In this document: positions 1 to 7,899 of the stretch, piece by piece
Position numbering within the stretch: the stretch's first letter is position 1
Layout: each line of letters opens with the position of its first letter
Source: Lactobacillus melliventris
GTDB lineage: Bacteria > Bacillota > Bacilli > Lactobacillales > Lactobacillaceae
Reading direction: 5' to 3'
DNA: 64,000 nucleotides
Assembly (NCBI RefSeq): GCF_013346935.1
Contig: NZ_JAAEEB010000005.1
Span: forward strand, 1 to 64,000
Notes under the pieces: generated by a model
What the model was told of the DNA's origin: nothing
The model's database searches: none
What the model saw: the letters and a program-made list of their open reading frames with translations, nothing else
Position numbers and translations under genes: made by a program

Positions 1-125
1 ATTGATTTGGCAATAATGCTTTATAGTTATTCAATATGCAAACAGTATTTGTTATAATTAATTTAGAATTCAAGCAAATTGTTTTGAGGGCGGTTGGCTG
101 TTGATCCGGAAAGGAGATGGTGCCT

Positions 126-236
126 ATGGCACGAAATCTTTTAGAAAGAGAAGCAGTTAATGAGCGTTTACCAGGCATTACAAATAATGTTGGCATTCGC
201 CACGTTTATTATTGTGTTGTTGGATTATATCAATAA
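126..236 (+). CDS. upstream overlapping ORF of type I toxin locus 1 (mok-like)
   Basis: A 36-codon reading frame starts with MARNLLEREAVNERL behind a strong ribosome site (AAGGAGATGG, about 5-9 bases before the ATG). It runs out of frame through most of the toxin ORF that begins at 160. The toxin start has a much weaker ribosome site (AGAGAAG). Inference: translation here may open or couple the toxin start, as mok does for hok. It may not make a useful protein; the conserved layout in all three loci is the main support. Confidence 0.5.
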   Translation: MARNLLEREAVNERLPGITNNVGIRHVYYCVVGLYQ

Positions 237-249
237 TCACAAGAAATAA
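160..249 (+). CDS. putative holin-like type I toxin (TxpA/BsrG type), 29 aa
   Basis: The short peptide starts MSVYQALQIMLAFATF, continues as one hydrophobic membrane helix (about residues 8-22) and ends in a polar, positively charged tail (NNHKK). This is the form of the small Firmicute membrane toxins related to TxpA and BsrG (holin-like toxin family). It is below usual gene-calling size. The identical peptide is encoded at 2949-3038 and a divergent relative at 38957-39049. Expected role: membrane-damaging peptide silenced by the convergent antisense RNA. Family assignment is by motif and length, not by a search. Confidence 0.75.
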   Translation: MSVYQALQIMLAFATFIIVLLDYINNHKK

Positions 250-375
250 AAAAGACCGTCCCAATAATACTTTAGCTAGTTAGGGATGGTCTTTATCTCT
301 CACACAGCTAACCGCCTTTAGAGCGGCTGCTTGTTTTCAAAGAGGTCTTGTTAGCGCAAGGCCTCTTTTCTTTAC
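247..375 (-). ncRNA. antisense antitoxin RNA of type I locus 1
   Basis: A minus-strand promoter is visible: -10 TATAAT (387-382) with a weak upstream TTGTGC. The transcript would start near 375 and stop at the hairpin 251-294, which is followed on this strand by a T run. It would overlap the 3' part of the toxin mRNA by roughly 120 bases, as in bsrG/SR4 and txpA/RatA. Ends are estimated from promoter and hairpin positions. Confidence 0.6.
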
Positions 376-412
376 AATTACATTATATCATGACTGAATT
401 AATTTTGCACAA

Positions 413-763
413 GTTGACTGAGTCAGGGATTGCATGTTGCCATTTATAATCGTTTTTTTTACAGTTACAAAATAGGATTAAGGAAAAAATTAGTGCTAAC
501 GGGAAATTGTTCAGTATAAATATTAAAATAAAATAAAATTATCTTATTGACTTTTAAAGATTAAAACCTTATTATTTTGGTTATCTAATATTTGTTTTTT
601 ATTAATTTAAAAGCCTGAGTTTTAATAATTAAGCTAAAAATTTCTTTACATGGCTTATTGGACAAGCTTAAGAGCAATATTGAATTTAAAAATGAGTATA
701 CATACTATAAGTGAAGAACTAGACTAACAAAATGCTATTTAAAAAATATTGAAAGGGAAAGCT
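413..763. other. gene-free AT-rich stretch upstream of ABC exporter
   Basis: No convincing ORF or RNA was found. The last 90 bases probably hold the promoter of the exporter at 764; a TATAAGTGAA string near 707 recurs before the related exporter at 5799. Confidence 0.3.
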
Positions 764-2347
764 ATGATTATAAAATATTCAAACCCGTGGAGACTCGCCT
801 TGTATGTCTTTTTTGCTCTTTTAAAATCACTTCAGGTTGTTTTTGTTGCCTTCATTTTTCAAAAATTTATTGATTTCGCCCAAAAGCCTCAAGGCAGCTT
901 AATCAAGCTGACTGTCTTTGCTGTTTGTGGTCTGCTAATATTTGGAATAGTCGGCGTTATATATCAGTATTTCTATTATAAAATTATAGAAGAAATTAAT
1001 CTTAACCTAAAAAGTGCATCTGCCAATTATTTAGTTAATAACTATGCTGGCCATAACGAAATTGACAGTTCATTTATGACCAATGACCTCAAGCAAATTG
1101 AAACTAATAGTATTGAGGCAGAGCTTTCAATCATTTCTGATTTAATTCAATTTTTGGCAGCTGTAATCTCTGCATTTGTTAGTTCTTGGATTATTGCGCT
1201 GGTATTTTTAATAGCTTCATTTACTCCTGCCGTTATTCAGTCTTTTTTTGGCCCTAAGATCGAAAAAAATTCTGAAAAGTGGGAAAAATCCAATAGCAAC
1301 TATACCAATACTGTTATTGAAACTCATTCTGGAGCGGAAATGGCTAACATCTATGATGTTCAATTTTCAATGGTTAACAGGCTGATTAAAGCGGCGAAGC
1401 TGATGGAAACGGCTCTTTTCAAAACCAATTGGACTAAAGGCATGTCTAATGAGATGACTATGATAGTAGCATATATTTTCAGTATGTTCCTTCCTTTTGC
1501 CATTGGTATTAGTTTCATTGTTAGCGGTCGGCTGACTTTAGGCACTTTTATGATGATTTCACAACTGGCTAATAATTTTATTAATCCTGTAGTTGGTATT
1601 TTTGGCTCAGTTAACGATATTAAAACGGCAAAACCGATTTTGCAAAAAATCAAAAAAATCGACTTGCTAATAAAGCCGCAGGGTAGCAATACTGCAACTG
1701 CTCCAGACACTTTCCAATCATTACAATTGACTGATGCTGGAGTTAGCCAGGGTAAACAGAAAATTTTTGCCAATGTTAATCTAAAAATTGATTCCGGAGA
1801 AAAAGTTCTCCTGCAAGCTCCATCAGGTTGGGGGAAATCAACTTTACTGAATGTATTAATTGGTATTCAACAACTTGATTCTGGATCTTATGAAGTTAAT
1901 CATTCTGAAGTAAATGGTAATTGGGCAAAATTACACGAGTACTTCTCCTTTATTCAGCAAAAGCCTTTTATTCTAGATGATACATTAAAATACAATATTA
2001 CTTTAGGTCGGCATGTATCTGAAGAAGACTTAAATTATGCTGTTGAGCAAGCCGGCTTAACTGATCTCGTAAACGAAAAGGGCTTGGACTACCAGCTTGG
2101 GAAGGGTGGCAGTAATTTATCTGGTGGTCAAAATCAACGAGTTGAAATTGCACGAGCATTAGTATCAAAAAGACCAATATTATTGGCTGATGAAGCAACT
2201 TCATCTCTTGATCAGAATTTATCTTTGCAAATACACCAAACTATTCTAAGTGAGTTTAAAGGAACTGTGATCGAAGTTGCTCACCACATTTCAACCAACG
2301 AAAAGGAAATGTTTGACCAAATAGTTGACTTGGCAAAGCAATCTTAA
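764..2347 (+). CDS. ABC exporter, fused membrane and ATPase domains
   Basis: This 527-residue half-transporter has an N-terminal six-helix membrane domain (about residues 1-290) and a C-terminal nucleotide-binding domain. The Walker A is APSGWGKST (about 351-359, with A in place of the usual first G). The signature is LSGGQNQR (about 451), Walker B is ILLADEAT (about 472), and the H-loop region is VAHHIS. There is no C39 peptidase domain, so it is not a bacteriocin-processing type. ATG at 764 is preferred over the upstream TTG at 749 because GAAAGGG precedes it at proper spacing. It probably acts as a dimer in the membrane; the substrate is unknown. A paralogue lies at 5799-7385. It stands alone between two type I toxin loci. 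Confidence 0.85.
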   Translation: MIIKYSNPWRLALYVFFALLKSLQVVFVAFIFQKFIDFAQKPQGSLIKLTVFAVCGLLIFGIVGVIYQYFYYKIIEEINLNLKSASANYLVNNYAGHNEIDSSFMTNDLKQIETNSIEAELSIISDLIQFLAAVISAFVSSWIIALVFLIASFTPAVIQSFFGPKIEKNSEKWEKSNSNYTNTVIETHSGAEMANIYDVQFSMVNRLIKAAKLMETALFKTNWTKGMSNEMTMIVAYIFSMFLPFAIGISFIVSGRLTLGTFMMISQLANNFINPVVGIFGSVNDIKTAKPILQKIKKIDLLIKPQGSNTATAPDTFQSLQLTDAGVSQGKQKIFANVNLKIDSGEKVLLQAPSGWGKSTLLNVLIGIQQLDSGSYEVNHSEVNGNWAKLHEYFSFIQQKPFILDDTLKYNITLGRHVSEEDLNYAVEQAGLTDLVNEKGLDYQLGKGGSNLSGGQNQRVEIARALVSKRPILLADEATSSLDQNLSLQIHQTILSEFKGTVIEVAHHISTNEKEMFDQIVDLAKQS

Positions 2348-2540
2348 TTCCAAGTTATCGTGAAGTATGAATCTAGAGAAAAAATAAAAGAATCTTATAA
2401 TTTATCCTGCTGATGACTTATCCATGTAATAAGCTGTTAACAGGTTTTTTATTGCATAAAAAAGGTGGATATATTTCTCTTGCTCCTTGTAATACAATAC
2501 CAACACTTCTCAATTTTTCTTATCGTAGACAATAGTATTA

Positions 2541-2789
2541 GATATACTGCCGGTAAAGTAGAACTAATAGGAAGAATGCATATTATGGAACTGAAAACGA
2601 ATTTTTTCTTTAATCTCATATAATTACCTTAAAAAATAATTTACCTTGATGTCATAGAATAATAAATTTGATAGGCTTCCACATAGGTTAATGCTAAGCT
2701 AATGAATTAAAGCTGAGCTGGAACTATTTAAATTTAAAGGTAGATAAAAAATAACTTCCCTGTAATATGGAAGTTAATCAAAATAAGCT
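2541..2789 (-). pseudogene. relic of SLAP surface-protein start and upstream region
   Basis: On the minus strand the stretch 2541-2620 matches the signal-peptide start of the SLAP protein at 13189-14634 (shared AATAGCAAGAATGC-like and CTTTAATCTCAT/TTTAATTTCAT segments). The upstream part, 2690-2789, matches 14700-14815, including the hairpin ACTTCC...GGAAGTTAATCAAAAT. The reading frame is gone and the rest of the gene is missing. It is therefore the 5' stub of a second copy of that gene, ending exactly where the repeat at 2790 starts. The remaining part of 2348-2540 shows no gene. Confidence 0.6.
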
Positions 2790-2914
2790 ATTGATTTGGC
2801 AATAATGCTTTATAGTTATTCAATATGCAAACAGTATTTGTTATAATTAATTTAGAATTCAAGCAAATTGTTTTGAGGGCGGTTGGCTGTTGATCCGGAA
2901 AGGAGATGGTGCCT

Positions 2915-3025
2915 ATGGCACGAAATCTTTTAGAAAGAGAAGCAGTCAATGAGCGTTTACCAGGCATTACAAATAATGTTGGCATTCGCCACGTTTATTA
3001 TTGTGTTGTTGGATTATATCAATAA
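2915..3025 (+). CDS. upstream overlapping ORF of type I toxin locus 2 (mok-like)
   Basis: Same 36-codon frame as at 126-236, again with AAGGAGATGG ahead of its ATG and again overlapping the toxin start out of frame. Coding value is uncertain; it is reported because its start signal is stronger than that of the toxin. Confidence 0.45.
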   Translation: MARNLLEREAVNERLPGITNNVGIRHVYYCVVGLYQ

Positions 3026-3038
3026 TCACAAGAAATAA
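2949..3038 (+). CDS. putative holin-like type I toxin, 29 aa (identical to copy 1)
   Basis: Encodes the same peptide as 160-249: a single hydrophobic helix with an NNHKK tail. Its identity to copy 1 implies a recent duplication or gene conversion. The antisense RNA of either copy should recognise either toxin transcript. Confidence 0.75.
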   Translation: MSVYQALQIMLAFATFIIVLLDYINNHKK

Positions 3039-3165
3039 AAAAGACCGTCCCAATAATACTTTAGCCAGTTAGGGATGGTCTTTATCTCTTACTCAGCTAA
3101 CCGCCTTTAGAGCGGCTGCTTGTTTTCAAAGAGGTCTTGTTAGTGACGAGGCCTCTTTTCTTTAT
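3035..3165 (-). ncRNA. antisense antitoxin RNA of type I locus 2
   Basis: Inferred from the minus-strand TATAAT at 3177-3172 and the terminator hairpin at 3040-3083 followed on this strand by T's. It overlaps the 3' part of the toxin mRNA. Confidence 0.6.
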
Positions 3166-3202
3166 GATTACATTATAGCATGACTGAATTAATTTTGCAC
3201 AA

Positions 3203-3614
3203 TGGGCTGAGTAATGAGTGGAATCTCAATTAATAAAGTATCTTACAAAGAAAATCAGGTGAGTTTTCATAAAAAATCTAAATAACCACTTCTTTGTGGC
3301 TATAAATAGTAGTTCAATGAAAAATCAGAATTACATAAAGAACAATAAAATGTTAAAAAATCAATGAAAACTCTACAAATATTATATATACATGGAAACC
3401 TTTCTGCTAAACTTACAATTAAGGACATAAATTTCTTAATAAGTTAGTCTAAGTGATAAAAAATATAGTCACATAAGACTTAAAACTTTGATTTCTTTTT
3501 ATTAAAATTAATGACTAAATAGGACTGACTTTTAGCGATTAAACATCCAGGATTTATGTTAAACATGTGAGTAATTGACGCATTCTAAAAAAACTAAAAG
3601 TGGGAGAGCTTTTT
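3203..3614. other. gene-free stretch
   Basis: AT-rich. A 23-codon frame beginning MSGISINK (near 3214) has no ribosome site and is not supported. The promoter of the gene at 3615 is presumably near its right end. Confidence 0.25.
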
Positions 3615-4097
3615 ATGGAAATTATGATCTGCTATGCCATTGTTATGATATTCATACCTGTTGGAGCTCTAAGTTTGTTATATATGATTTATATCGTCTC
3701 AAAAGCTTGGCATAAACGTAGTCTGGAATTACGAAAAGAAATCGCAGCGTTTACAGTTGAGCTTTCAGCACAGCCTGGAATTGAAAGAGAATTGATAATG
3801 ATAAATGTCTGCCCGTTTATTGCAATTATTGCTCTAGGATTAAGTTGGGTTTGTTTTACATCAGATGTTGGTATTCTATGTATAGGAAATTTGATTTTTA
3901 TTGCCGCCTTATTAGCAGAAATATATATGAGTGCAGATATAATTAAAAAAATAAGAAAGCAGTTTACAAGTACTTCCTATATTCATAATGCAAAACGGGC
4001 AAAATTAGTATGGCGATTATATGTCACTAGCCGCGTTTCTTTTATAGTTGGTTTTACTGCAGGTACTTTCTTTATCTATTCAGTATATGGCTGGTAG
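3615..4097 (+). CDS. small multi-pass membrane protein, unknown function
   Basis: 160 residues. Hydrophobic segments lie at about 4-26, 62-80, 84-100 and 137-157, with charged linkers rich in K/R and E. ATG 3615 is chosen over an upstream GTG (3600) because GGGAGAG lies 6-7 bases before it. It stands alone and is followed by a good terminator. No family was recognised. Neighbouring toxin loci and exporters make an immunity or envelope role possible, but nothing shows this. Confidence 0.65.
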   Translation: MEIMICYAIVMIFIPVGALSLLYMIYIVSKAWHKRSLELRKEIAAFTVELSAQPGIERELIMINVCPFIAIIALGLSWVCFTSDVGILCIGNLIFIAALLAEIYMSADIIKKIRKQFTSTSYIHNAKRAKLVWRLYVTSRVSFIVGFTAGTFFIYSVYGW

Positions 4098-4123
4098 ACG
4101 AAACTGAATTGTGAAAAGCTTTA

Positions 4124-4152
4124 AGCAGAAGATACAAGTTCTGCTATTTTTT
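4124..4152 (+). terminator. intrinsic terminator after the membrane-protein gene
   Basis: Stem AGCAGAA/TTCTGCT with an 8-base loop, then A and six T's. Confidence 0.7.
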
Positions 4153-4302
4153 CAGATTGCTAAAAATTCAATTTATTGCCAATTTGACCGACTGCTCAAA
4201 TTAAAAATATGAACCATGATTAGATTAATAAAATGATAGACGAATCTACTACTAAAACCAATATAAATTTTGGCTAACAATTCGTGATAGAATGGGTTAA
4301 TT

Positions 4303-4449
4303 ATGACAGAAAAAGATAATCAATCAAAACGACTTTATCAGATGAACGCTGCTCAGTTCTTTAAAAATTTGCATGGGTTACAACGCCGAAATTTTATTTT
4401 ATCTGGTTTAGATAATTTAGTCATAAAAATAACCCCAAATTTGTCCTAA
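4303..4449 (+). pseudogene. truncated ORF interrupted by an IS end
   Basis: An open frame of 48 codons (starts MTEKDNQSKRLYQMNAAQFF) runs into the IS3-type end at 4411 and stops inside it. It has the look of the first 35 codons of a gene cut off by an insertion whose body was later lost. The product was not recognised. There is no clear ribosome site. Confidence 0.35.
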
Positions 4450-4462
4450 ATTTGGGAGTCAC
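4404..4462 (-). mobile_element. IS3/IS150-type end with first codons of OrfA (relic)
   Basis: The minus strand reads MTKLSKPDKI from 4424, which matches the start of OrfA in the larger remnant at 41524 (MAKLSKQDKI). It is preceded by the terminal palindrome CCCCAAATTTGTCCTAAATTTGGG (4433-4457 region). Everything past about ten codons is unrelated. The palindrome may now serve as terminator for the signal peptidase pseudogene. Confidence 0.55.
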
Positions 4463-4490
4463 TTCATTTAAACTTTTGAGACTTACTTTT

Positions 4491-5148
4491 TTAATATGCC
4501 CTGATTCTATTAAGTGGCCAGTAGCGATACTTGACTACACCTTCTATTTTGCTTCTGGGGATGGCTCCTATATAGCGACTGTCCTTTGAAACACTTCTAT
4601 GGTCACCCATTACGAAATATGAACCTTTAGGAACCTCATTAGTTTTTTTCATTTTTTTCAGTTGCGCAGAGGAATAGATACTTTTGTATTCTTTAGTTTT
4701 AGCCAAAGACCGAATTGAGAAATTTTCCGTATAAGAATATTTCGTACCATAAAAGCCATCTTCATTATCTGTAAGCTTAAAGCCGGGCTTTAAAAAGTCC
4801 TGATTTATTTTTTTACCGTTAACATAAATTTTATTATCTTTTGCAGTTATAGTGTCACCTGGCAATCCAATAATTCTTTTGATATAAAAAGAATTGCGTT
4901 CATCAGGAGCTTTTAAAATAACAACTTCGTTTCTTCTCAATTCGCTATTTCGATCGGCTATAACTTTTTCTTGATTTTCAAAAGTGGGTTGCATTGAGAT
5001 CCCAGATACAGAACACTTAACTATTAAATATTTTGTTAGTAAAAAGTTACATAAAACAAAAATAGCAAAAAAAAACTATTACATATCTTAGAAATTCGTA
5101 GATCTGTTTTGATTTTTCTTTTGTTTCGTTATTTTGATCGTTTTTCAT
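4491..5148 (-). pseudogene. lepB: signal peptidase I, frameshifted in an A9 run
   Basis: From the ATG at 5148 (MKNDQNNETKEKSKQIYEFL...) the frame breaks inside a run of nine A's at 5067-5075 (nine T's on the coding strand). With eight the frame continues smoothly through the membrane helix and SGISMQPTF to the end at 4491, and the product would be about 218 residues, matching the intact paralogue at 12195-12851. Type I peptidases use the Ser of the S-M-x-P box and a Lys in the KRIIGLPGD box; both are present. An internal start at 4994 would begin after the catalytic Ser and give no activity. This is either a dead copy, slipped-strand phase variation, or a sequencing error. Confidence 0.75.
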
Positions 5149-5798
5149 TATTCAGTCCCACTGCTTAAATTAATATTAATGTAAAAATTATAGACTTATA
5201 AATAATAAAAAGTCAAAAAATTTTTTCAATTACTATTAGCTTAAGTAATGTTAATTGAAATAGCTTTTCCTAATTTTATATAGTCATTCAAACTAAATCC
5301 TTAATATTACTTTTTCATAAAATAGAAAGACTATTTTTGCATAAATGTTCAAGCAAATCAATCCTATCCTTTAATGCTCTTACTTAACAATAAAATTAGC
5401 TCTTTTTTATTTTGCTGATTAAAATCAATAAAAAAACTGAATTTATCTATGATGCATAAATTGGGCGTAGTGGATAGAAAATTTGTCTGCGGCTACCTCT
5501 GTGAATAAGCTTGTCAGTCATAATCTGTACAATCTAAAAATAGCTTATGAAATACTCCATAATAGTTAAATTACTTCTTAACTATTGTGTGGAGTATTTT
5601 TAGTATCTAATAATAACCACTTAGTTTTAAAAAAATACCTCTTAGAAAATAAATATATACTTTAAAATAAAATTATGATTAAATTAAAAGAACAAACAGT
5701 AACGGGAAAGATTTAAACAAGATAAATCATATTGCTTCTATGGAAACAAGACCATTTTAGCAAAATATGTTAAATATAAGTGAAAGGTAAAAACAATT
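5149..5798. other. gene-free stretch with an orphan terminator
   Basis: No ORF is supported. The first 70 bases resemble the upstream region of the intact signal peptidase gene (12852-12950), so they are its promoter region. A strong plus-strand terminator sits at 5551-5601 with no gene before it. The last 150 bases presumably hold the promoter of the exporter at 5799. Confidence 0.35.
5551..5601 (+). terminator. strong intrinsic terminator with no upstream gene
   Basis: Arms AATACTCCA-AATAGTTAA and TTAACTATT-TGGAGTATT, with small internal mismatches, are followed by a T run. A plus-strand transcript must come from within 5150-5550, so a small RNA is possible. Confidence 0.6.
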
Positions 5799-7385
5799 AT
5801 GAAAAAATATTTTGATAACAAAAGCATAATCCTATGTTTTTTGTTAACTCTAATCGTAGGTCTTGATACTCCTTTTAATACGTGGTCTTACTCGCAAATC
5901 TTTGCCATGGTTGAAGCCGGTGATAAAAGACGAGTAGTTCTTGAAGTCTGTTTGATTGTTCTGATTATTTTCTTATTAACTGTTGCCCGCTATTTTTACG
6001 AGAGGACATTAAATCGGAACATCTACCTCTTCAATAAAAACGTACGCAGTGATCTGCTATCTTCAGATTTTGTTAAACAGCAAGGACCAGTTTCTGATAA
6101 GCTGTCGTTTGTCACCAACGATTTAGAGTTGGTAGAAAATAATTACGTTAAAGAAGTATTTAACTTAATTACTTGTGTTGTTAACCTGCTACTTTGTTTA
6201 GCTATGGCAATAAATGCAAACTTTATTCTAACTTTAGTTTTCATGCTTTTCTCAGTTATTTCCGCAGTTGCTCCGGAAATTATGGCCAGACGGGTTATGG
6301 AGAGTTCTGAAGCTTGGAGTGCTAGTGTTGGTAAGTATACGGGATTTATGTCGGATTATCTCAAGCACATTGACTTAATTCTACATTATAATGCAATGCC
6401 TTTCTTTTTACTGAAAGGTAAGAAGGCAATTACCGAAACCGCTGCAGCCAAACAGAAACGGGAAAATACGATTGCCATGAGCAATTTACTGGCTGGGATT
6501 CTGGCTTATTCCTTATCATTTCTGCCCATCGGAATTGGTATTTTATTTGTTTTAGACAAGCGCTTGCCCCTTTCTTCCTTTATCATGGTTCAGTATTCCA
6601 GTTCTTGGATCGTGAATTCTATCTTGGCAATCAACCAGTCAATGACAACGATTAACTCGGCCAAACCCTTGTTAACAAAACTGGCTAATATCAAGGAATT
6701 ACCACAGTCCGCTCTCAGTGACGAGATGACCACAATAGACTTTAAAGACTTGCAGCTCAATGATGTGAGTTTTGGCTATCAAAATAAGACTATTATTCAA
6801 AATGCCAGCTTGACAGTTAATCGCGGCGATAAAATTCTGCTAACTGGTCGTAGCGGGCAGGGTAAGAGTACACTGCTCAAATTAATGGCCAATATAATCC
6901 ATCCAAATAAAGGAACCGTTGAACTCGTTGAACCAGATGGCAAGGCTATTACTCCACAGCCCGACTACTTTGGAGAAGTCAACCAGGATTCCAATATTTT
7001 TAACGATACCTTGCGCTTTAACTTGACTTTGGGACGCAACTTTTCTGACCAAGAAATTGAATATGCTATTCAAAAAGCGGGTTTAACACCATTAATGCAA
7101 AAGATTGGTCTTGATGCTGTAATTAAAGAAGACGGAACTAACTTGTCGGGTGGAGAAAAGAAACGAATAGAAATTGCTCGTGCCTTTTTATACAATCGCA
7201 ACTTTTTACTGATTGATGAGGGTACCGCATCTCTTGATCCCCAAACTGCACATGAAATCCATGAATTGATATTGTCTTCCAACTTAACCGTAGTTGAAAT
7301 TGATCACCATATTCCGGAAGATTTGCAAAGTAAGTTTACGCGTTCTTACAAGTTGGAAGATAAGAAGCTAAGCCTGATTAGTTAA
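5799..7385 (+). CDS. ABC exporter, fused membrane and ATPase domains
   Basis: 528 residues. Six membrane helices (about 1-290) are followed by an ATPase domain with Walker A TGRSGQGKST (about 348-357), signature LSGGEKKR (about 448), Walker B FLLIDEGT and H-loop DHHIP. It is a paralogue of 764-2347 with the same domain order and length and the unusual double His in the switch region. No peptidase domain. GTGAAAGG lies 10-12 bases before the ATG. Predicted homodimeric or paired exporter; substrate unknown. The two genes may form a heterodimer, but they are 3.5 kb apart in separate units. Confidence 0.85.
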   Translation: MKKYFDNKSIILCFLLTLIVGLDTPFNTWSYSQIFAMVEAGDKRRVVLEVCLIVLIIFLLTVARYFYERTLNRNIYLFNKNVRSDLLSSDFVKQQGPVSDKLSFVTNDLELVENNYVKEVFNLITCVVNLLLCLAMAINANFILTLVFMLFSVISAVAPEIMARRVMESSEAWSASVGKYTGFMSDYLKHIDLILHYNAMPFFLLKGKKAITETAAAKQKRENTIAMSNLLAGILAYSLSFLPIGIGILFVLDKRLPLSSFIMVQYSSSWIVNSILAINQSMTTINSAKPLLTKLANIKELPQSALSDEMTTIDFKDLQLNDVSFGYQNKTIIQNASLTVNRGDKILLTGRSGQGKSTLLKLMANIIHPNKGTVELVEPDGKAITPQPDYFGEVNQDSNIFNDTLRFNLTLGRNFSDQEIEYAIQKAGLTPLMQKIGLDAVIKEDGTNLSGGEKKRIEIARAFLYNRNFLLIDEGTASLDPQTAHEIHELILSSNLTVVEIDHHIPEDLQSKFTRSYKLEDKKLSLIS

Positions 7386-7567
7386 AAGTATAGGGATAAA
7401 GTAGACCGGATTTTAACTGTTAATTTAATGATTTAGTTATGGCAAAGTAATTAAGTCACTATTTAAAAATAGCGGGGTTTATCAAAGCTTTAAACTGCTT
7501 AACATTGTGAAAAGAATGATCAATAAAGGAAATTATAAATTCACCTGAAACAAGAAAAATTATGTAA
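7386..7567. other. intergenic, nothing recognised
   Basis: No ORF or clear terminator was seen between the exporter and the toxin-antitoxin promoter. Confidence 0.2.
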
Positions 7568-7596
7568 TTGACCATGTGTGGCATTCAACGTACAAT
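7568..7596 (+). promoter_or_regulatory. promoter of relB/yafQ-like operon
   Basis: TTGACC (7568-7573), 17-base spacer, TACAAT (7591-7596), about 20 bases ahead of the antitoxin start and next to its ribosome site GAGGTGAT. Confidence 0.6.
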
Positions 7597-7614
7597 GATA
7601 ATGAGGTGATAAAA

Positions 7615-7881
7615 ATGGCTAGAATAGAAGCTAGAATTGATCCAGCTATCAAAAATAAAGCGAAAACAGTACTTGCCAGCCATGGCTTAACAATTTCAGA
7701 ATTTGTTAGAATGACGGTAACTACTGTGGCTAATCAGGGCTTACCAAAATATTATTCTTTACCTAACCAAGAATTAAACAGTTCGTTAGAAGAAATGCTT
7801 GATGATTTATCTGGAAAAGAAAAGCTGCCAGAAGCTCATAATTTTAAAGAATTAGAAAAGTCACTCAATTCAAATGAATAG
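7615..7881 (+). CDS. RelB/DinJ-type antitoxin
   Basis: 88 residues. The N-terminal ribbon-helix-helix (MARIEARIDPAIKNKAKTVL... then ISEFVRMTV) is the DinJ/RelB signature. The C-terminal acidic tail would wrap the toxin. ATG 7615 is chosen because GAGGTGAT precedes it; the longer frame from 7576 would run back into the promoter. It forms an operon with the YafQ-like toxin 18 bases downstream. Expected to neutralise that toxin and, with it, repress the promoter at 7568. Confidence 0.85.
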   Translation: MARIEARIDPAIKNKAKTVLASHGLTISEFVRMTVTTVANQGLPKYYSLPNQELNSSLEEMLDDLSGKEKLPEAHNFKELEKSLNSNE

Positions 7882-7899
7882 TTGGATCTTATATGATAA

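Larger units (their letters stand above)
1..412. repeat. type I toxin-antitoxin locus, copy 1 of a 412-bp repeat
   Basis: This block is nearly identical to 2790-3202, with only a handful of substitutions and one inserted base. It carries a toxin promoter (-10 TATAAT at 53-58), an upstream reading frame, a hydrophobic toxin ORF, a hairpin at 251-294, a second hairpin at about 339-370 followed by T's, and a convergent promoter on the minus strand (TATAAT read at 387-382). The copy starts at the window edge, so its left limit is unknown. The two copies bracket an ABC exporter and a decayed SLAP gene. Confidence 0.85.
2790..3202. repeat. type I toxin-antitoxin locus, copy 2
   Basis: Second copy of the block at 1-412 in the same orientation. 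Promoter, overlapping ORFs, hairpins and the minus-strand promoter are all kept (TATAAT read from 3177 to 3172). Differences from copy 1 are point changes and one inserted base in the loop near 3142. The fold-back element has 12 of 13 pairs (2878-2890 with 3093-3105). Confidence 0.85.

Noticed and set aside
2788-2985. 65-codon minus-strand frame across type I locus 2
   Set aside because: It is a shadow of the toxin locus; no ribosome site, and the equivalent frame in copy 1 is not needed by any feature.
4491-4994. Short signal peptidase starting at 4994 as a working gene
   Set aside because: It would lack the membrane anchor and the catalytic Ser, which sit just upstream in the other frame.
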